Shown here in pieces: positions 49,062 through 57,537 of a DNA stretch of 64,000 nt (positions are counted from its first letter, which is position 1; each line of letters starts with the position of its first letter). Location: assembly GCF_003415655.1 (NCBI RefSeq), contig NZ_QRHC01000011.1, positions 62,001 through 126,000 of the forward strand. Reading direction: 5' to 3'. The DNA comes from Vibrio maerlii. Its GTDB lineage: Bacteria > Pseudomonadota > Gammaproteobacteria > Enterobacterales > Vibrionaceae. A program made the position numbers and the translations under genes. The notes under the pieces are model-generated. The model was not told where the DNA came from. It worked only from the letters and a program-made list of their open reading frames with translations, and did not search any database.

Positions 49062-49535
49062 CTATACGATTGGTTTGCGGCGATAGAATAGCAGTCCTGG
49101 AACCGCTAGGCCAACCGCTAAGCCAGCGATAATGAACATCGCCTTGAGGAAGTTTTCCATTAACGTGGCAATCAATTCAGGTTGATAGCCAAGTTGGTTG
49201 ATTTCAACCATCGCGATCATCGCTTTAAAGGCGAAAACACCAGGAACCATAGGAATCAAGGCTGCGACAGTGAACACTTTGGGGTGGGCAAAGAAACGAT
49301 GCGACCAATGCACACCAATCATACCGACCAAAGTCGCTGCAAAGAATGTCGCCCATTCGATAGGGATACCAAACTGCATCATCAAGTAGCGAGAGCCATG
49401 TCCTAAAGCCCCTCCAATCGCACAATAAACCAATGCTTTTTGAGGAACGTTAAAAACTAGGGCAAAGCCCACAGCCGGAATAGCTGCAAAGAACATATCA
49501 TTGATTAGTCCGAGAATTAAAGCGTAGATATCCAT
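49062..49535 (-). CDS. yjjB: YjjB-type small subunit of the ThrE-like exporter
   Basis: 157 residues with four or five hydrophobic segments (FFAAIPAVGFALVF, WATFFAATLVGMIGV, TVAALIPMVPGVFAF, MFIIAGLAVGLAVPGLLF). Corresponds to the C-terminal half of ThrE transporters, DUF3815. With YjjP it forms a split transporter; the E. coli pair is reported to export succinate, and ThrE relatives export threonine and serine. The ATG overlaps the yjjP stop (TAATG), so they are coupled. Confidence 0.87.
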   Translation of the reverse strand: MDIYALILGLINDMFFAAIPAVGFALVFNVPQKALVYCAIGGALGHGSRYLMMQFGIPIEWATFFAATLVGMIGVHWSHRFFAHPKVFTVAALIPMVPGVFAFKAMIAMVEINQLGYQPELIATLMENFLKAMFIIAGLAVGLAVPGLLFYRRKPIV

Positions 49536-50302
49536 TAGCTTCCCCACCCCCAAACACCGGTAACACTCATCGCTGCGACAATACCAAGGCAGGTCGAGAG
49601 CGTAAGTAAACTCGCCATCACAAAACGAGCAATCCCCATATTGATGTAGCCTTTGAGCATATCTGCGACCGAGTTGATCAATGGAAAACCAGGAACCAAC
49701 ATGAGAACTGATGACGCCATTGCTAACTCAGGAGCATTGCCGATTTGATGAATGAAGCCCTGTGCCGACACAAGTGTTGTAATAAAAGCAGTGCAACCGA
49801 AGTTAAGTAAAGGATTAAAGTGACGATGGCCAATCTCTTGGCGAACCACCATCCCCGTTGCTGATGCGATGAAGGTCACCATGAATACTGACCAATCGCC
49901 GCCAGCAAGACGAGCAAATGCAGCGCACGAAAGGCCTATCATCAATACCACTAACCAGCGGTTATAACGCTCAGGACTAATTTGATCGAGCTTGATCTGA
50001 GCAAAGCGATAATCAAGGATCCCCCGCTCCATCATAATACAGATCCTTTGGACCTGAGTGACAACTCGCATGTTGATCCCACGATCCGCACAACGCCTTG
50101 CCGTAGTCATACAATGATCTTTATCGATAGTGGTTACGACCAAAGAGCTCGCCGAGAGTGATACCTCGACTTCGTTCATGCCTGCCGCAAGACCAATACG
50201 ACGCATAATATCGCCAACCAATGTACTCTCAGCTCCGTGAGCTAACAGCATCTGCCCTGCCTGCGCAATTAAGCGCGAGACACTCCTTTGTCGAGAAGAC
50301 AT
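49535..50302 (-). CDS. yjjP: YjjP-type large subunit of the ThrE-like exporter
   Basis: 255 residues. An N-terminal soluble domain (LIAQAGQMLLAHGAESTLVGDIMRRIG, DUF1212 signature) precedes five membrane segments (LVVLMIGLSCAAFARLAGG, MVTFIASATGMVV, MASSVLMLVPGFPLINSVADML, MASLLTLSTCLGIVAAM). Pairs with YjjB to make a membrane exporter. Transcribed from a promoter separate from obgE, which ends in a terminator just upstream. Confidence 0.87.
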   Translation of the reverse strand: MSSRQRSVSRLIAQAGQMLLAHGAESTLVGDIMRRIGLAAGMNEVEVSLSASSLVVTTIDKDHCMTTARRCADRGINMRVVTQVQRICIMMERGILDYRFAQIKLDQISPERYNRWLVVLMIGLSCAAFARLAGGDWSVFMVTFIASATGMVVRQEIGHRHFNPLLNFGCTAFITTLVSAQGFIHQIGNAPELAMASSVLMLVPGFPLINSVADMLKGYINMGIARFVMASLLTLSTCLGIVAAMSVTGVWGWGS

Positions 50303-50373
50303 GTTTATTTCCCTATAAAACTAACTAAGTCGTATTTTGCCTAGTTTCTCAACGAACCAATATGATCTAGGTA

Positions 50374-50406
50374 TAAAAAAACCGCAACTCTATAGAGTTG
50401 CGGTTT
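50374..50406 (-). terminator. obgE terminator
   Basis: AAACCGCAACTC-TATA-GAGTTGCGGTTT; followed by T6 on the minus strand. Confidence 0.88.
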
Positions 50407-50431
50407 AGAATTCTTCTCTGCTTGAGAGAAA

Positions 50432-51601
<1,170 letters not shown>

Positions 51602-51752
51602 TTACTCCACTCTGTCTCGTGGGAACCCTACTGAGCTCGAAGCTTCTCAGCTTGGAGTCAGCACAAATTAAGTCTAGTAGACATTAGAACGTAAATCCCT
51701 GTCGTCAGGAACCTATGGTCTAAGGCCTAAGATCCAAGGTCTTTTCATAAAT

Positions 51753-51783
51753 AAAAAACCCTGCCAAATAGGCAGGGCTTTTG
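51753..51783 (-). terminator. rplU-rpmA terminator
   Basis: AACCCTGCC/GGCAGGG stem and T6 on the minus strand. Confidence 0.82.
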
Positions 51784-51822
51784 AATTCAGCTTGAAAGCT
51801 AATTCGTTATCTCAGCGAGAAA

Positions 51823-52080
51823 TTACTCAGCTTCGATGCTAACGAATTTACGGTTTTTAGGACCTTTAACTTCGAACTTCACTTTACCTTCAGTAAGAGC
51901 GAATAGAGTGTGGTCTTTACCGATACCAACGTTAGTGCCTGCGTGGAACTTAGTACCACGTTGACGAACGATGATGTTACCTGCTAGTACAGATTCACCA
52001 CCGAAACGCTTAACACCAAGACGTTTACTTTCTGAATCGCGGCCGTTACGAGTAGAACCGCCAGCTTTTTTGTGTGCCAT
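51823..52080 (-). CDS. rpmA: 50S ribosomal protein bL27
   Basis: 85 residues. Begins [22 protein letters not shown], the flexible N-terminal end that reaches the peptidyl transferase centre, followed by the beta-barrel ([31 protein letters not shown]). Located 19 bases after rplU and co-transcribed. High-expression codons. Confidence 0.98.
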   Translation of the reverse strand: MAHKKAGGSTRNGRDSESKRLGVKRFGGESVLAGNIIVRQRGTKFHAGTNVGIGKDHTLFALTEGKVKFEVKGPKNRKFVSIEAE

Positions 52081-52099
52081 TGTTAAACTCTCCTAAAAC

Positions 52100-52411
52100 T
52101 TAAGCGTTAATGCCAGTGATTTTCACTTCAGTGAACCACTGACGGTGGCCTTGTTGCTTACGAGAGTGCTTACGACGACGGAACTTAACGATTTTAACTT
52201 TATCGCCACGACCGTGTTGTACTACTTCCGCAGTAACCTTACCACCTTCAACAAGAGGTGCACCAACAGTGATTTCTTCACCGTTAGCAACTAGAAGAAC
52301 TTTATCAAATTCAACTGTTGCACCAGTTTCAACGTCTAATTTCTCTAAACGAAGAGTTTGACCTTCGCTTACACGGTGTTGTTTACCACCAGATTGGAAA
52401 ACAGCGTACAT
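52100..52411 (-). CDS. rplU: 50S ribosomal protein bL21
   Basis: 103 residues. [25 protein letters not shown] is the L21 start, and the RNA-binding tail ([26 protein letters not shown]) is full. It binds 23S rRNA near L20. First gene of rplU-rpmA. The promoter faces ispB's across a 270-base gap. Confidence 0.98.
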   Translation of the reverse strand: MYAVFQSGGKQHRVSEGQTLRLEKLDVETGATVEFDKVLLVANGEEITVGAPLVEGGKVTAEVVQHGRGDKVKIVKFRRRKHSRKQQGHRQWFTEVKITGINA

Positions 52412-52682
52412 ATTTTACTCCGCTTTTTCCGCACAGCCATTGTTCTTTATTTGAACGAAGTGGGTGTGCGCTAAACTAATCATCAATAGGGCGCAGATTC
52501 TACAGAAGAGATTCGCCTATGACAAGCCATATTTTTAAAAAATTGGCGAAAAGCTAATCGCCAAAGAAAAGTGCGCCAATCATGCCCTTAAGTGATGTAT
52601 TAATCAATGTTTTTTAGTGTATTATCCCCACAACAAATAATATCAATAACCCTTACTGGGCCTTACTTCAGCCGGATTTAGA

Positions 52683-53654
52683 ATGGATTTTAAAGCTATC
52701 CAAGCGCTTACTGCCGATGACATGGCAAAAGTTAACGAAACAATTCAAGCTCAACTCAATTCCGATGTGAGTTTAATTAACCAACTGGGTTTTTATATCG
52801 TCAGCGGTGGTGGCAAGCGTCTACGCCCTCTTTTAGCTCTCTTATCTGCACGCGCTCTTGGTTACCAAGGGCAAGCTCATACAACCGCTGCTGCTTTCAT
52901 TGAATTCATTCATACAGCCACTCTACTGCACGATGATGTGGTTGATGAGTCAGACATGCGTCGTGGTAAGGCGACAGCAAATGCAGCATTTGGCAATGCG
53001 GCTTCAGTATTAGTCGGTGACTTTATTTACACTCGCTCATTCCAAATGATGACTCAGCTAGGATCATTAAAGATCCTTGAGCTAATGAGTGAAGCGGTGA
53101 ACGTGATCGCAGAGGGTGAGGTTTTACAGTTAATGAACTGTAATGATCCGAATACCACTGAAGAAAGCTATATGCAGGTGATCTACTCAAAGACAGCTCG
53201 CCTATTTGAAGCAGCCACACAAATTGGTGCTATCCTCAATGACGCCCCACAAGAGGTAGAAACCGCTCTACAGAACTACGGTAAGTACCTAGGCACAGCT
53301 TTCCAGCTTATCGATGATGTGATGGACTACACTGCCGATGGTAAAGAGATGGGTAAGAACGTCGGTGATGACCTTGCAGAAGGTAAACCAACCCTTCCTC
53401 TTCTCTATGCAATGAAGCGTGGTACAGAAGAGCAAGCGCAGATGATCCGTGATGCTATTGAACACACTAATGGCATGGAACGCCTTGAGGATATAATGCA
53501 AGCCATGAAGGACACGGGCTCACTGGAGTACACGACACAGCGCGCACTAGAAGAGGCGGACAAAGCGATTGCCGAGCTCGATATCTTACCAGAATCTGAA
53601 TATAAGCAAGCATTGATTACTTTGGCTCACCTTGCTGTAAAGCGCAGTAAGTAA
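52683..53654 (+). CDS. ispB: octaprenyl diphosphate synthase
   Basis: 323 residues. Trans-polyprenyl synthase with both Asp-rich motifs: LLHDDVVDESDMRRGKATAN (first DDxxD) and FQLIDDVMDYTADGKEMGKN (second DDxxD), plus GGGKRLRPLLALLSARALG. It makes the octaprenyl side chain of ubiquinone and menaquinone. Divergent from rplU. Its stop codon is directly followed by a 12-copy heptamer tandem repeat. Confidence 0.95.
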   Translation: MDFKAIQALTADDMAKVNETIQAQLNSDVSLINQLGFYIVSGGGKRLRPLLALLSARALGYQGQAHTTAAAFIEFIHTATLLHDDVVDESDMRRGKATANAAFGNAASVLVGDFIYTRSFQMMTQLGSLKILELMSEAVNVIAEGEVLQLMNCNDPNTTEESYMQVIYSKTARLFEAATQIGAILNDAPQEVETALQNYGKYLGTAFQLIDDVMDYTADGKEMGKNVGDDLAEGKPTLPLLYAMKRGTEEQAQMIRDAIEHTNGMERLEDIMQAMKDTGSLEYTTQRALEEADKAIAELDILPESEYKQALITLAHLAVKRSK

Positions 53655-53738
53655 GAGGCTAGAGGCTAGAGGCTAGAGGCTAGAGGCTAGAGGCTAGAGG
53701 CTAGAGGCTAGAGGCTAGAGGCTAGAGGCTAGAGGCTA
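53655..53738 (+). repeat. 12-copy tandem heptamer (GAGGCTA)n
   Basis: Twelve perfect copies of GAGGCTA, 84 bp, starting at the base after the ispB stop. All units are identical. Unit length 7 is not a multiple of 3, so TAG occurs in all three frames. A terminator follows 8 bases later. Confidence 0.97.
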
Positions 53739-53745
53739 GAATGAT

Positions 53746-53784
53746 GAAGGGTTGACGTTTCTCGTCAACCCTTCTTTTGTTTTT
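53746..53784 (+). terminator. ispB terminator
   Basis: GAAGGGTTGACG-TTTCT-CGTCAACCCTTC with T-rich tail. Confidence 0.88.
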
Positions 53785-53826
53785 AAGATGTTTTTAAGAG
53801 CTTAACTAATCAAATTAGGGCTTGTA

Positions 53827-54012
53827 CTAATAATAGCGGTCACAACCGTTATGCATTTGAAGTTGCTCTTCAAGCTCTTCGATTGGCACTGCATATTGTT
53901 CGTGATCGCTGTGCGACTCAACCAGTGCCACTTGCTCTTGTTCATCGATTACGAGAATGCGCCCCAAACCATGCTGGTGCTCAACCCACATTCCTTTCGT
54001 TACTTGTCCCAT
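53827..54012 (-). CDS. small conserved hypothetical protein (61 residues)
   Basis: Starts at an ATG with a perfect AGGAGGATCTA ahead. Short acidic, soluble protein (KGMWVEHQHGLGRILVIDEQ, EQYAVPIEELEEQL) that looks like a small beta-barrel: GMWVEH, GRILVID, VALVESH could be strands. Function unknown. Alone between the ispB terminator and the mdh terminator. Confidence 0.75.
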   Translation of the reverse strand: MGQVTKGMWVEHQHGLGRILVIDEQEQVALVESHSDHEQYAVPIEELEEQLQMHNGCDRYY

Positions 54013-54074
54013 TAGATCCTCCTCCCTATTGGCATTATCCCTATATTTACGAACAGGATTAAGAGAGGATCAAA

Positions 54075-54098
54075 AAAGCCGATCGAATGATCGGCTTT
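54075..54098 (-). terminator. mdh terminator (downstream of an ERIC)
   Basis: AAAGCCGATC-GAAT-GATCGGCTTT, T6 on the minus strand. It lies beyond an ERIC at 54119, so the repeat is in the mdh 3' untranslated region. Confidence 0.8.
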
Positions 54099-54118
54099 GT
54101 TATCTGAAATAGACTTAC

Positions 54119-54259
54119 ATACCCAGGATAATTGGAGTTGCAGCGCGGCATCAAGCCAATTCAGCCCTATGAACATAGATTTACTATGTGATTTGGGCGA
54201 CCGGCGTTCCGGTGAGTTGGCGCAGTTAACAAAGCTGCAGCTTCAAGAATGAAGGGTAT
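54119..54259 (+). repeat. ERIC element, complete copy
   Basis: 141 bp with inverted ends ATACCC and GGGTAT and the ERIC body: AATTGGAGTTGCAG at the left, the central pair GCCCTATGAACATAG/CTATGTGATTTGGGC and GCTGCAGCTTCAAG at the right. It starts 4 bases after the mdh stop and is transcribed with mdh. Confidence 0.88.
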
Positions 54260-54262
54260 AGA

Positions 54263-55198
54263 TTACTTAGCGAAATCCACACCAATCTGGATATCGCCAT
54301 TTAGCGTCTCTAGCATACTGTCCAAAGAAGCACGCTCGAAGTCACTTAACTCACCATAGCTTAAGATAGCTTCTGCACCGTCTTTACCCAGCTTAACGGG
54401 CTGTGCGAAGAATGGTGCATGTTCACCTTCTCCTTCAACGTAAGCACACTCAATAACATTCTCTTCACCTTGAAGAGCCTTCACTAAAGCTAGACCGAAG
54501 CGACATGCTGCTTGACCCATAGAAAGCGTTGCTGAGCCACCACCCGCTTTGGCTTCTACTACTTCTGTACCTGCATTCTGAATTCGCTTAGTTAGTGCTT
54601 CTACTTCTTCTGTAGTGAACTCGACACCTTCTACTTGAGATAGTAGTGGCAGGATAGTCACGCCTGAGTGACCGCCGATAACAGGAACACGAATCTCACC
54701 TGGATCGCGCTGCTTCAGCTCAGCGACGAATGTCTCAGAACGGATAACATCCAGAGTTGTCACACCAAATAGCTTACGCTTGTCGTAAACACCTGCTTTC
54801 TTCAATACTTCTGCAGCAATTGGTACCGTCGTATTCACTGGGTTTGTAATGATACCTACGCATGCCTGAGGACATACAACCGCGATCTTCTCAGCGAGTG
54901 ACTTAACAATACCGGCATTCACGTTGAATAGATCCGCGCGATCCATACCAGGCTTACGAGCAACACCAGCCGAGATCAGAACCACATCCGCACCTTCAAG
55001 TGCCGGGGTTGGATCTTCACCTGCGTAGCCTTTAATAGAAACCGGTGTAGGGATATGGCTAAGATCCGCTGCAACACCAGGGGTTACTGGAGCGATATCA
55101 TAAAGTGCTAGATCTGAACCAGCAGGAAGACGATTTTTTAACAACAGAGCTAGGGCTTGGCCGATGCCACCAGCGGCACCAATAACAGCTACTTTCAT
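54263..55198 (-). CDS. mdh: malate dehydrogenase
   Basis: 311 residues. TCA-cycle enzyme, malate plus NAD to oxaloacetate. Motifs: [21 protein letters not shown] (NAD fold), [20 protein letters not shown] (loop with Arg), [32 protein letters not shown] with the catalytic His. Gammaproteobacterial Mdh form. Divergent from argR, an arrangement conserved in enterobacteria and vibrios. ATG preceded by AAGGAGAAT. Confidence 0.97.
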   Translation of the reverse strand: MKVAVIGAAGGIGQALALLLKNRLPAGSDLALYDIAPVTPGVAADLSHIPTPVSIKGYAGEDPTPALEGADVVLISAGVARKPGMDRADLFNVNAGIVKSLAEKIAVVCPQACVGIITNPVNTTVPIAAEVLKKAGVYDKRKLFGVTTLDVIRSETFVAELKQRDPGEIRVPVIGGHSGVTILPLLSQVEGVEFTTEEVEALTKRIQNAGTEVVEAKAGGGSATLSMGQAACRFGLALVKALQGEENVIECAYVEGEGEHAPFFAQPVKLGKDGAEAILSYGELSDFERASLDSMLETLNGDIQIGVDFAK

Positions 55199-55522
55199 GG
55201 GGTTATTCTCCTTGAGAATGTTTCTCTTATATCGTTTTAGTAAGGTACATTTCTATATTCGACGCTATCTGAAGCACATATTCTTTACAATACATTAACC
55301 TCAGGTTTGCGACCTTGCGCACCCCCAACATCTGCGACTTGTGCAGACGGCAGCATTTTTATGTAAAGCCTTCCTGTATATAGATTTATAGACATTTAGA
55401 ATCTGAATCTATCAACTTAAGTTTACAGTGATATTTCTAACAGAATTCAATCTATGATTTGGTCTGTTTGCGCATCTATGCGAAAATACTGATAAAATAT
55501 GTTACAAGAAAATTTGAGAGCC
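55199..55522. other. mdh-argR divergent region
   Basis: 324 bases, no gene. Contains a 5+5 inverted repeat CGCAT-CT-ATGCG (55469-55480) shortly before argR, and AT-rich stretches such as TTTAGAATCTGAATCTAT that could be weak ARG boxes; none is certain. Confidence 0.35.
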
Positions 55523-55993
55523 ATGCGAAATAACGAAAAACAAGATAACCTCGTTCGTGCATTTAAATCCCTATTGAAAGAAGAGCGCTTCGGCTCTCAG
55601 GGCGAGATCGTAGATGCATTAAAGCTAGAAGGCTTTGAAAACATCAACCAATCCAAAGTGTCACGTATGCTGACTAAGTTCGGTGCTGTTCGCACTCGTA
55701 ACGCAAAAATGGAAATGGTTTACTGCTTACCAGCAGAGCTAGGTGTACCAACTGTATCAAGCTCTCTACGTGAGCTGGTACTAGATATCGATTACAACAA
55801 CGCGTTGGTTGTGATCCACACCGGTCCTGGTGCTGCTCAACTTATCGCTCGTCTACTGGACTCGCTTGGCAAATCAGAAGGTATTCTGGGTGTCGTTGCT
55901 GGTGATGACACGATCTTTATCACTCCAACACTGACAGTTTCTACAGAAGAACTGTTCAAATCAGTCTGTGAACTGTTCGAATACGCAGGCTAA
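55523..55993 (+). CDS. argR: arginine repressor
   Basis: 156 residues from ATG 55523, the exact family length; an ATG 24 bases upstream has no ribosome site. N-terminal winged helix ([47 protein letters not shown]) and C-terminal oligomerisation/arginine-binding part ([38 protein letters not shown]) with the GxDDT-like acidic pair. Hexamer that represses arginine synthesis genes and acts in Xer recombination. Divergent from mdh. Confidence 0.96.
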   Translation: MRNNEKQDNLVRAFKSLLKEERFGSQGEIVDALKLEGFENINQSKVSRMLTKFGAVRTRNAKMEMVYCLPAELGVPTVSSSLRELVLDIDYNNALVVIHTGPGAAQLIARLLDSLGKSEGILGVVAGDDTIFITPTLTVSTEELFKSVCELFEYAG

Positions 55994-56319
55994 AGCACAT
56001 AATTTAACTCCCATCACGGCAAGATATCATTCTGTGATGGGGATCACATAGTTAAAAATACTGCATCCCTCTCAATTCACAACTTAAGTCATTGATTTAA
56101 AACAATATAACACCAATCAACTCATAACATTTATTTATTGACCTGTAGGGTTTTTAGCCACGAATGTTAACAATCGTATAATTTTGTTCCTTTTTTTAGG
56201 TATAATTCAGCCACTTTTTCAAAGTTTGGATTGAAAAAGATGCCGTTTCCAATGAGGAAACTCCTGCAACAACTACAATAAATTTGCAGGACTGATAATG
56301 GATAAGGAAGGAATATTTC
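55994..56319. other. argR-TRAP gap
   Basis: 326 bases, no gene. Contains the CRP site at 56033 and an inverted repeat CCCATCAC/GTGATGGG (56010-56041) that may end argR transcription. AT-rich promoter DNA lies before the TRAP gene. Confidence 0.45.
56033..56048. promoter_or_regulatory. CRP-binding site upstream of the TRAP operon
   Basis: TGTGA-TGGGGA-TCACA: both half sites match the CRP consensus with the correct 6-base spacer, 270 bases upstream of the TAXI gene. Confidence 0.65.
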
Positions 56320-57288
56320 ATGGCATTTAATAAACTTCTACAGGTCGGTGCTATTGCCGCTGCTGTTATGGGCGCAGGCGCCGTTAACGCTCAAGAGTTC
56401 ATCACTATCGGTACTGGTTCTGTAACGGGTGTTTACTACCCAACAGGCGGTGCGATTTGTAAGCTTGTTAACAAAGGCCGTAAAGACCACAACATTCGTT
56501 GTTCAGTAGAATCAACTGGTGGCTCTATCTACAACGTCAACACGATGCGTGCAGGCGAGCTAGATTTCGGTGTTGTTCAGTCTGACTGGCAGTACCACGG
56601 CTACAACGGTACAAGCAAATTTGAAGAACAAGGTCCGTACAACAAGCTACGTGCAATGTTCTCTCTTCACACAGAACCATTCAATATCATTGCTCGCTCT
56701 GACGCAGGTATCGAAAACGTTGCAGACCTTAAAGGTAAGCGCGTAAACATCGGTAACCCTGGCTCAGGTGACCGCGCGACTATGGGCGTGGTTATGGACG
56801 CAATGGGTTGGACAAACGACAGCTTCAAACTAGCTTCTGAACTTAAAGGTTCTGAGCGTTCACAAGCGCTTTGTGACAACAAGATTGATGCATTCATCTA
56901 CATGGTTGGTCACCCGAACGGCTCAATCAAAGAAGCAACTACATCTTGTGATGCGAAACTAGTCTCTGCGACTGGTGCTGAAATCGACAAGATCGTTGAA
57001 GCAAACCCATACTACGCATACAGCACAGTACCTGCAGGCATGTACCGCGGTACAGAAGCAGACGTAAACAGCTTCGGTGTTGCGGCAACGATGGTAACAA
57101 CATCAGACGTTTCTGACGAAGTTGCTTACAACGTTGCGAAAGCAGTATTCGAGAACTTCGATACGTTTAAGCGCCTACACCCTGCATTCGCGAACCTGAA
57201 GAAAGAAGATATGGTTCAAGCGGGTCTGTCTATTCCTCTACACCCAGGTGCAGAGAAATACTACAAAGAAGCTGGTCTTCTAAAATAA
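56320..57288 (+). CDS. TAXI-family TRAP transporter solute-binding protein
   Basis: 322 residues. Signal peptide MAFNKLLQVGAIAAAVMGAGAVNA, then the TAXI body: FITIGTGSVTGVYYPTGGAICKLVN, SGGSIYNVN-like and GELDFGVVQSDWQYHGY, NIIARSDAGIENVADLKGKRVNIGNPGSGDRATMGVVM, and AFIYMVGHPNGSI. Binds an organic solute in the periplasm and hands it to the TRAP permease below. The substrate family of TAXI proteins is unclear (glutamate, sulfonates or small dicarboxylates in relatives). Strong codon bias suggests high expression under CRP control. Confidence 0.9.
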   Translation: MAFNKLLQVGAIAAAVMGAGAVNAQEFITIGTGSVTGVYYPTGGAICKLVNKGRKDHNIRCSVESTGGSIYNVNTMRAGELDFGVVQSDWQYHGYNGTSKFEEQGPYNKLRAMFSLHTEPFNIIARSDAGIENVADLKGKRVNIGNPGSGDRATMGVVMDAMGWTNDSFKLASELKGSERSQALCDNKIDAFIYMVGHPNGSIKEATTSCDAKLVSATGAEIDKIVEANPYYAYSTVPAGMYRGTEADVNSFGVAATMVTTSDVSDEVAYNVAKAVFENFDTFKRLHPAFANLKKEDMVQAGLSIPLHPGAEKYYKEAGLLK

Positions 57289-57298
57289 CCTCAGCTCT

Positions 57299-57320
57299 AT
57301 ACCCAAAATAATTGGAGTTG
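57299..57320 (+). repeat. partial ERIC (left end only)
   Basis: ATACCCAAAATAATTGGAG and the following G of the ERIC left end; the rest has been lost or replaced by the following hairpin. Confidence 0.65.
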
Positions 57321-57325
57321 ATGTT

Positions 57326-57357
57326 CTAGGGGGGCTTATAGCCTCCCTAGCGGTTTT
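57326..57357 (+). terminator. terminator of the TAXI gene
   Basis: CTAGGGGGGC-TTATA-GCCTCCCTAG with one G.T pair, followed by CGGTTTTTA. Confidence 0.75.
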
Positions 57358-57537
57358 TATCGCGTAGCAATCCCATACTAAATTCAATGATTAACCTCAC
57401 GCGATCTATTTAGTGTCTAGAATTACGTTTATCGACACAACATAAAGCCCAATAAACACTGCAAATAAAAACAATACACACGCAGAGAGCATGCTCCAAT
57501 ATTCGTTTGGAGTAGACGATTACAAGGAACAAAGTAC

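Noticed and set aside
53655-53738. CRISPR array
   Set aside because: Tandem heptamers without spacers; no cas gene near.
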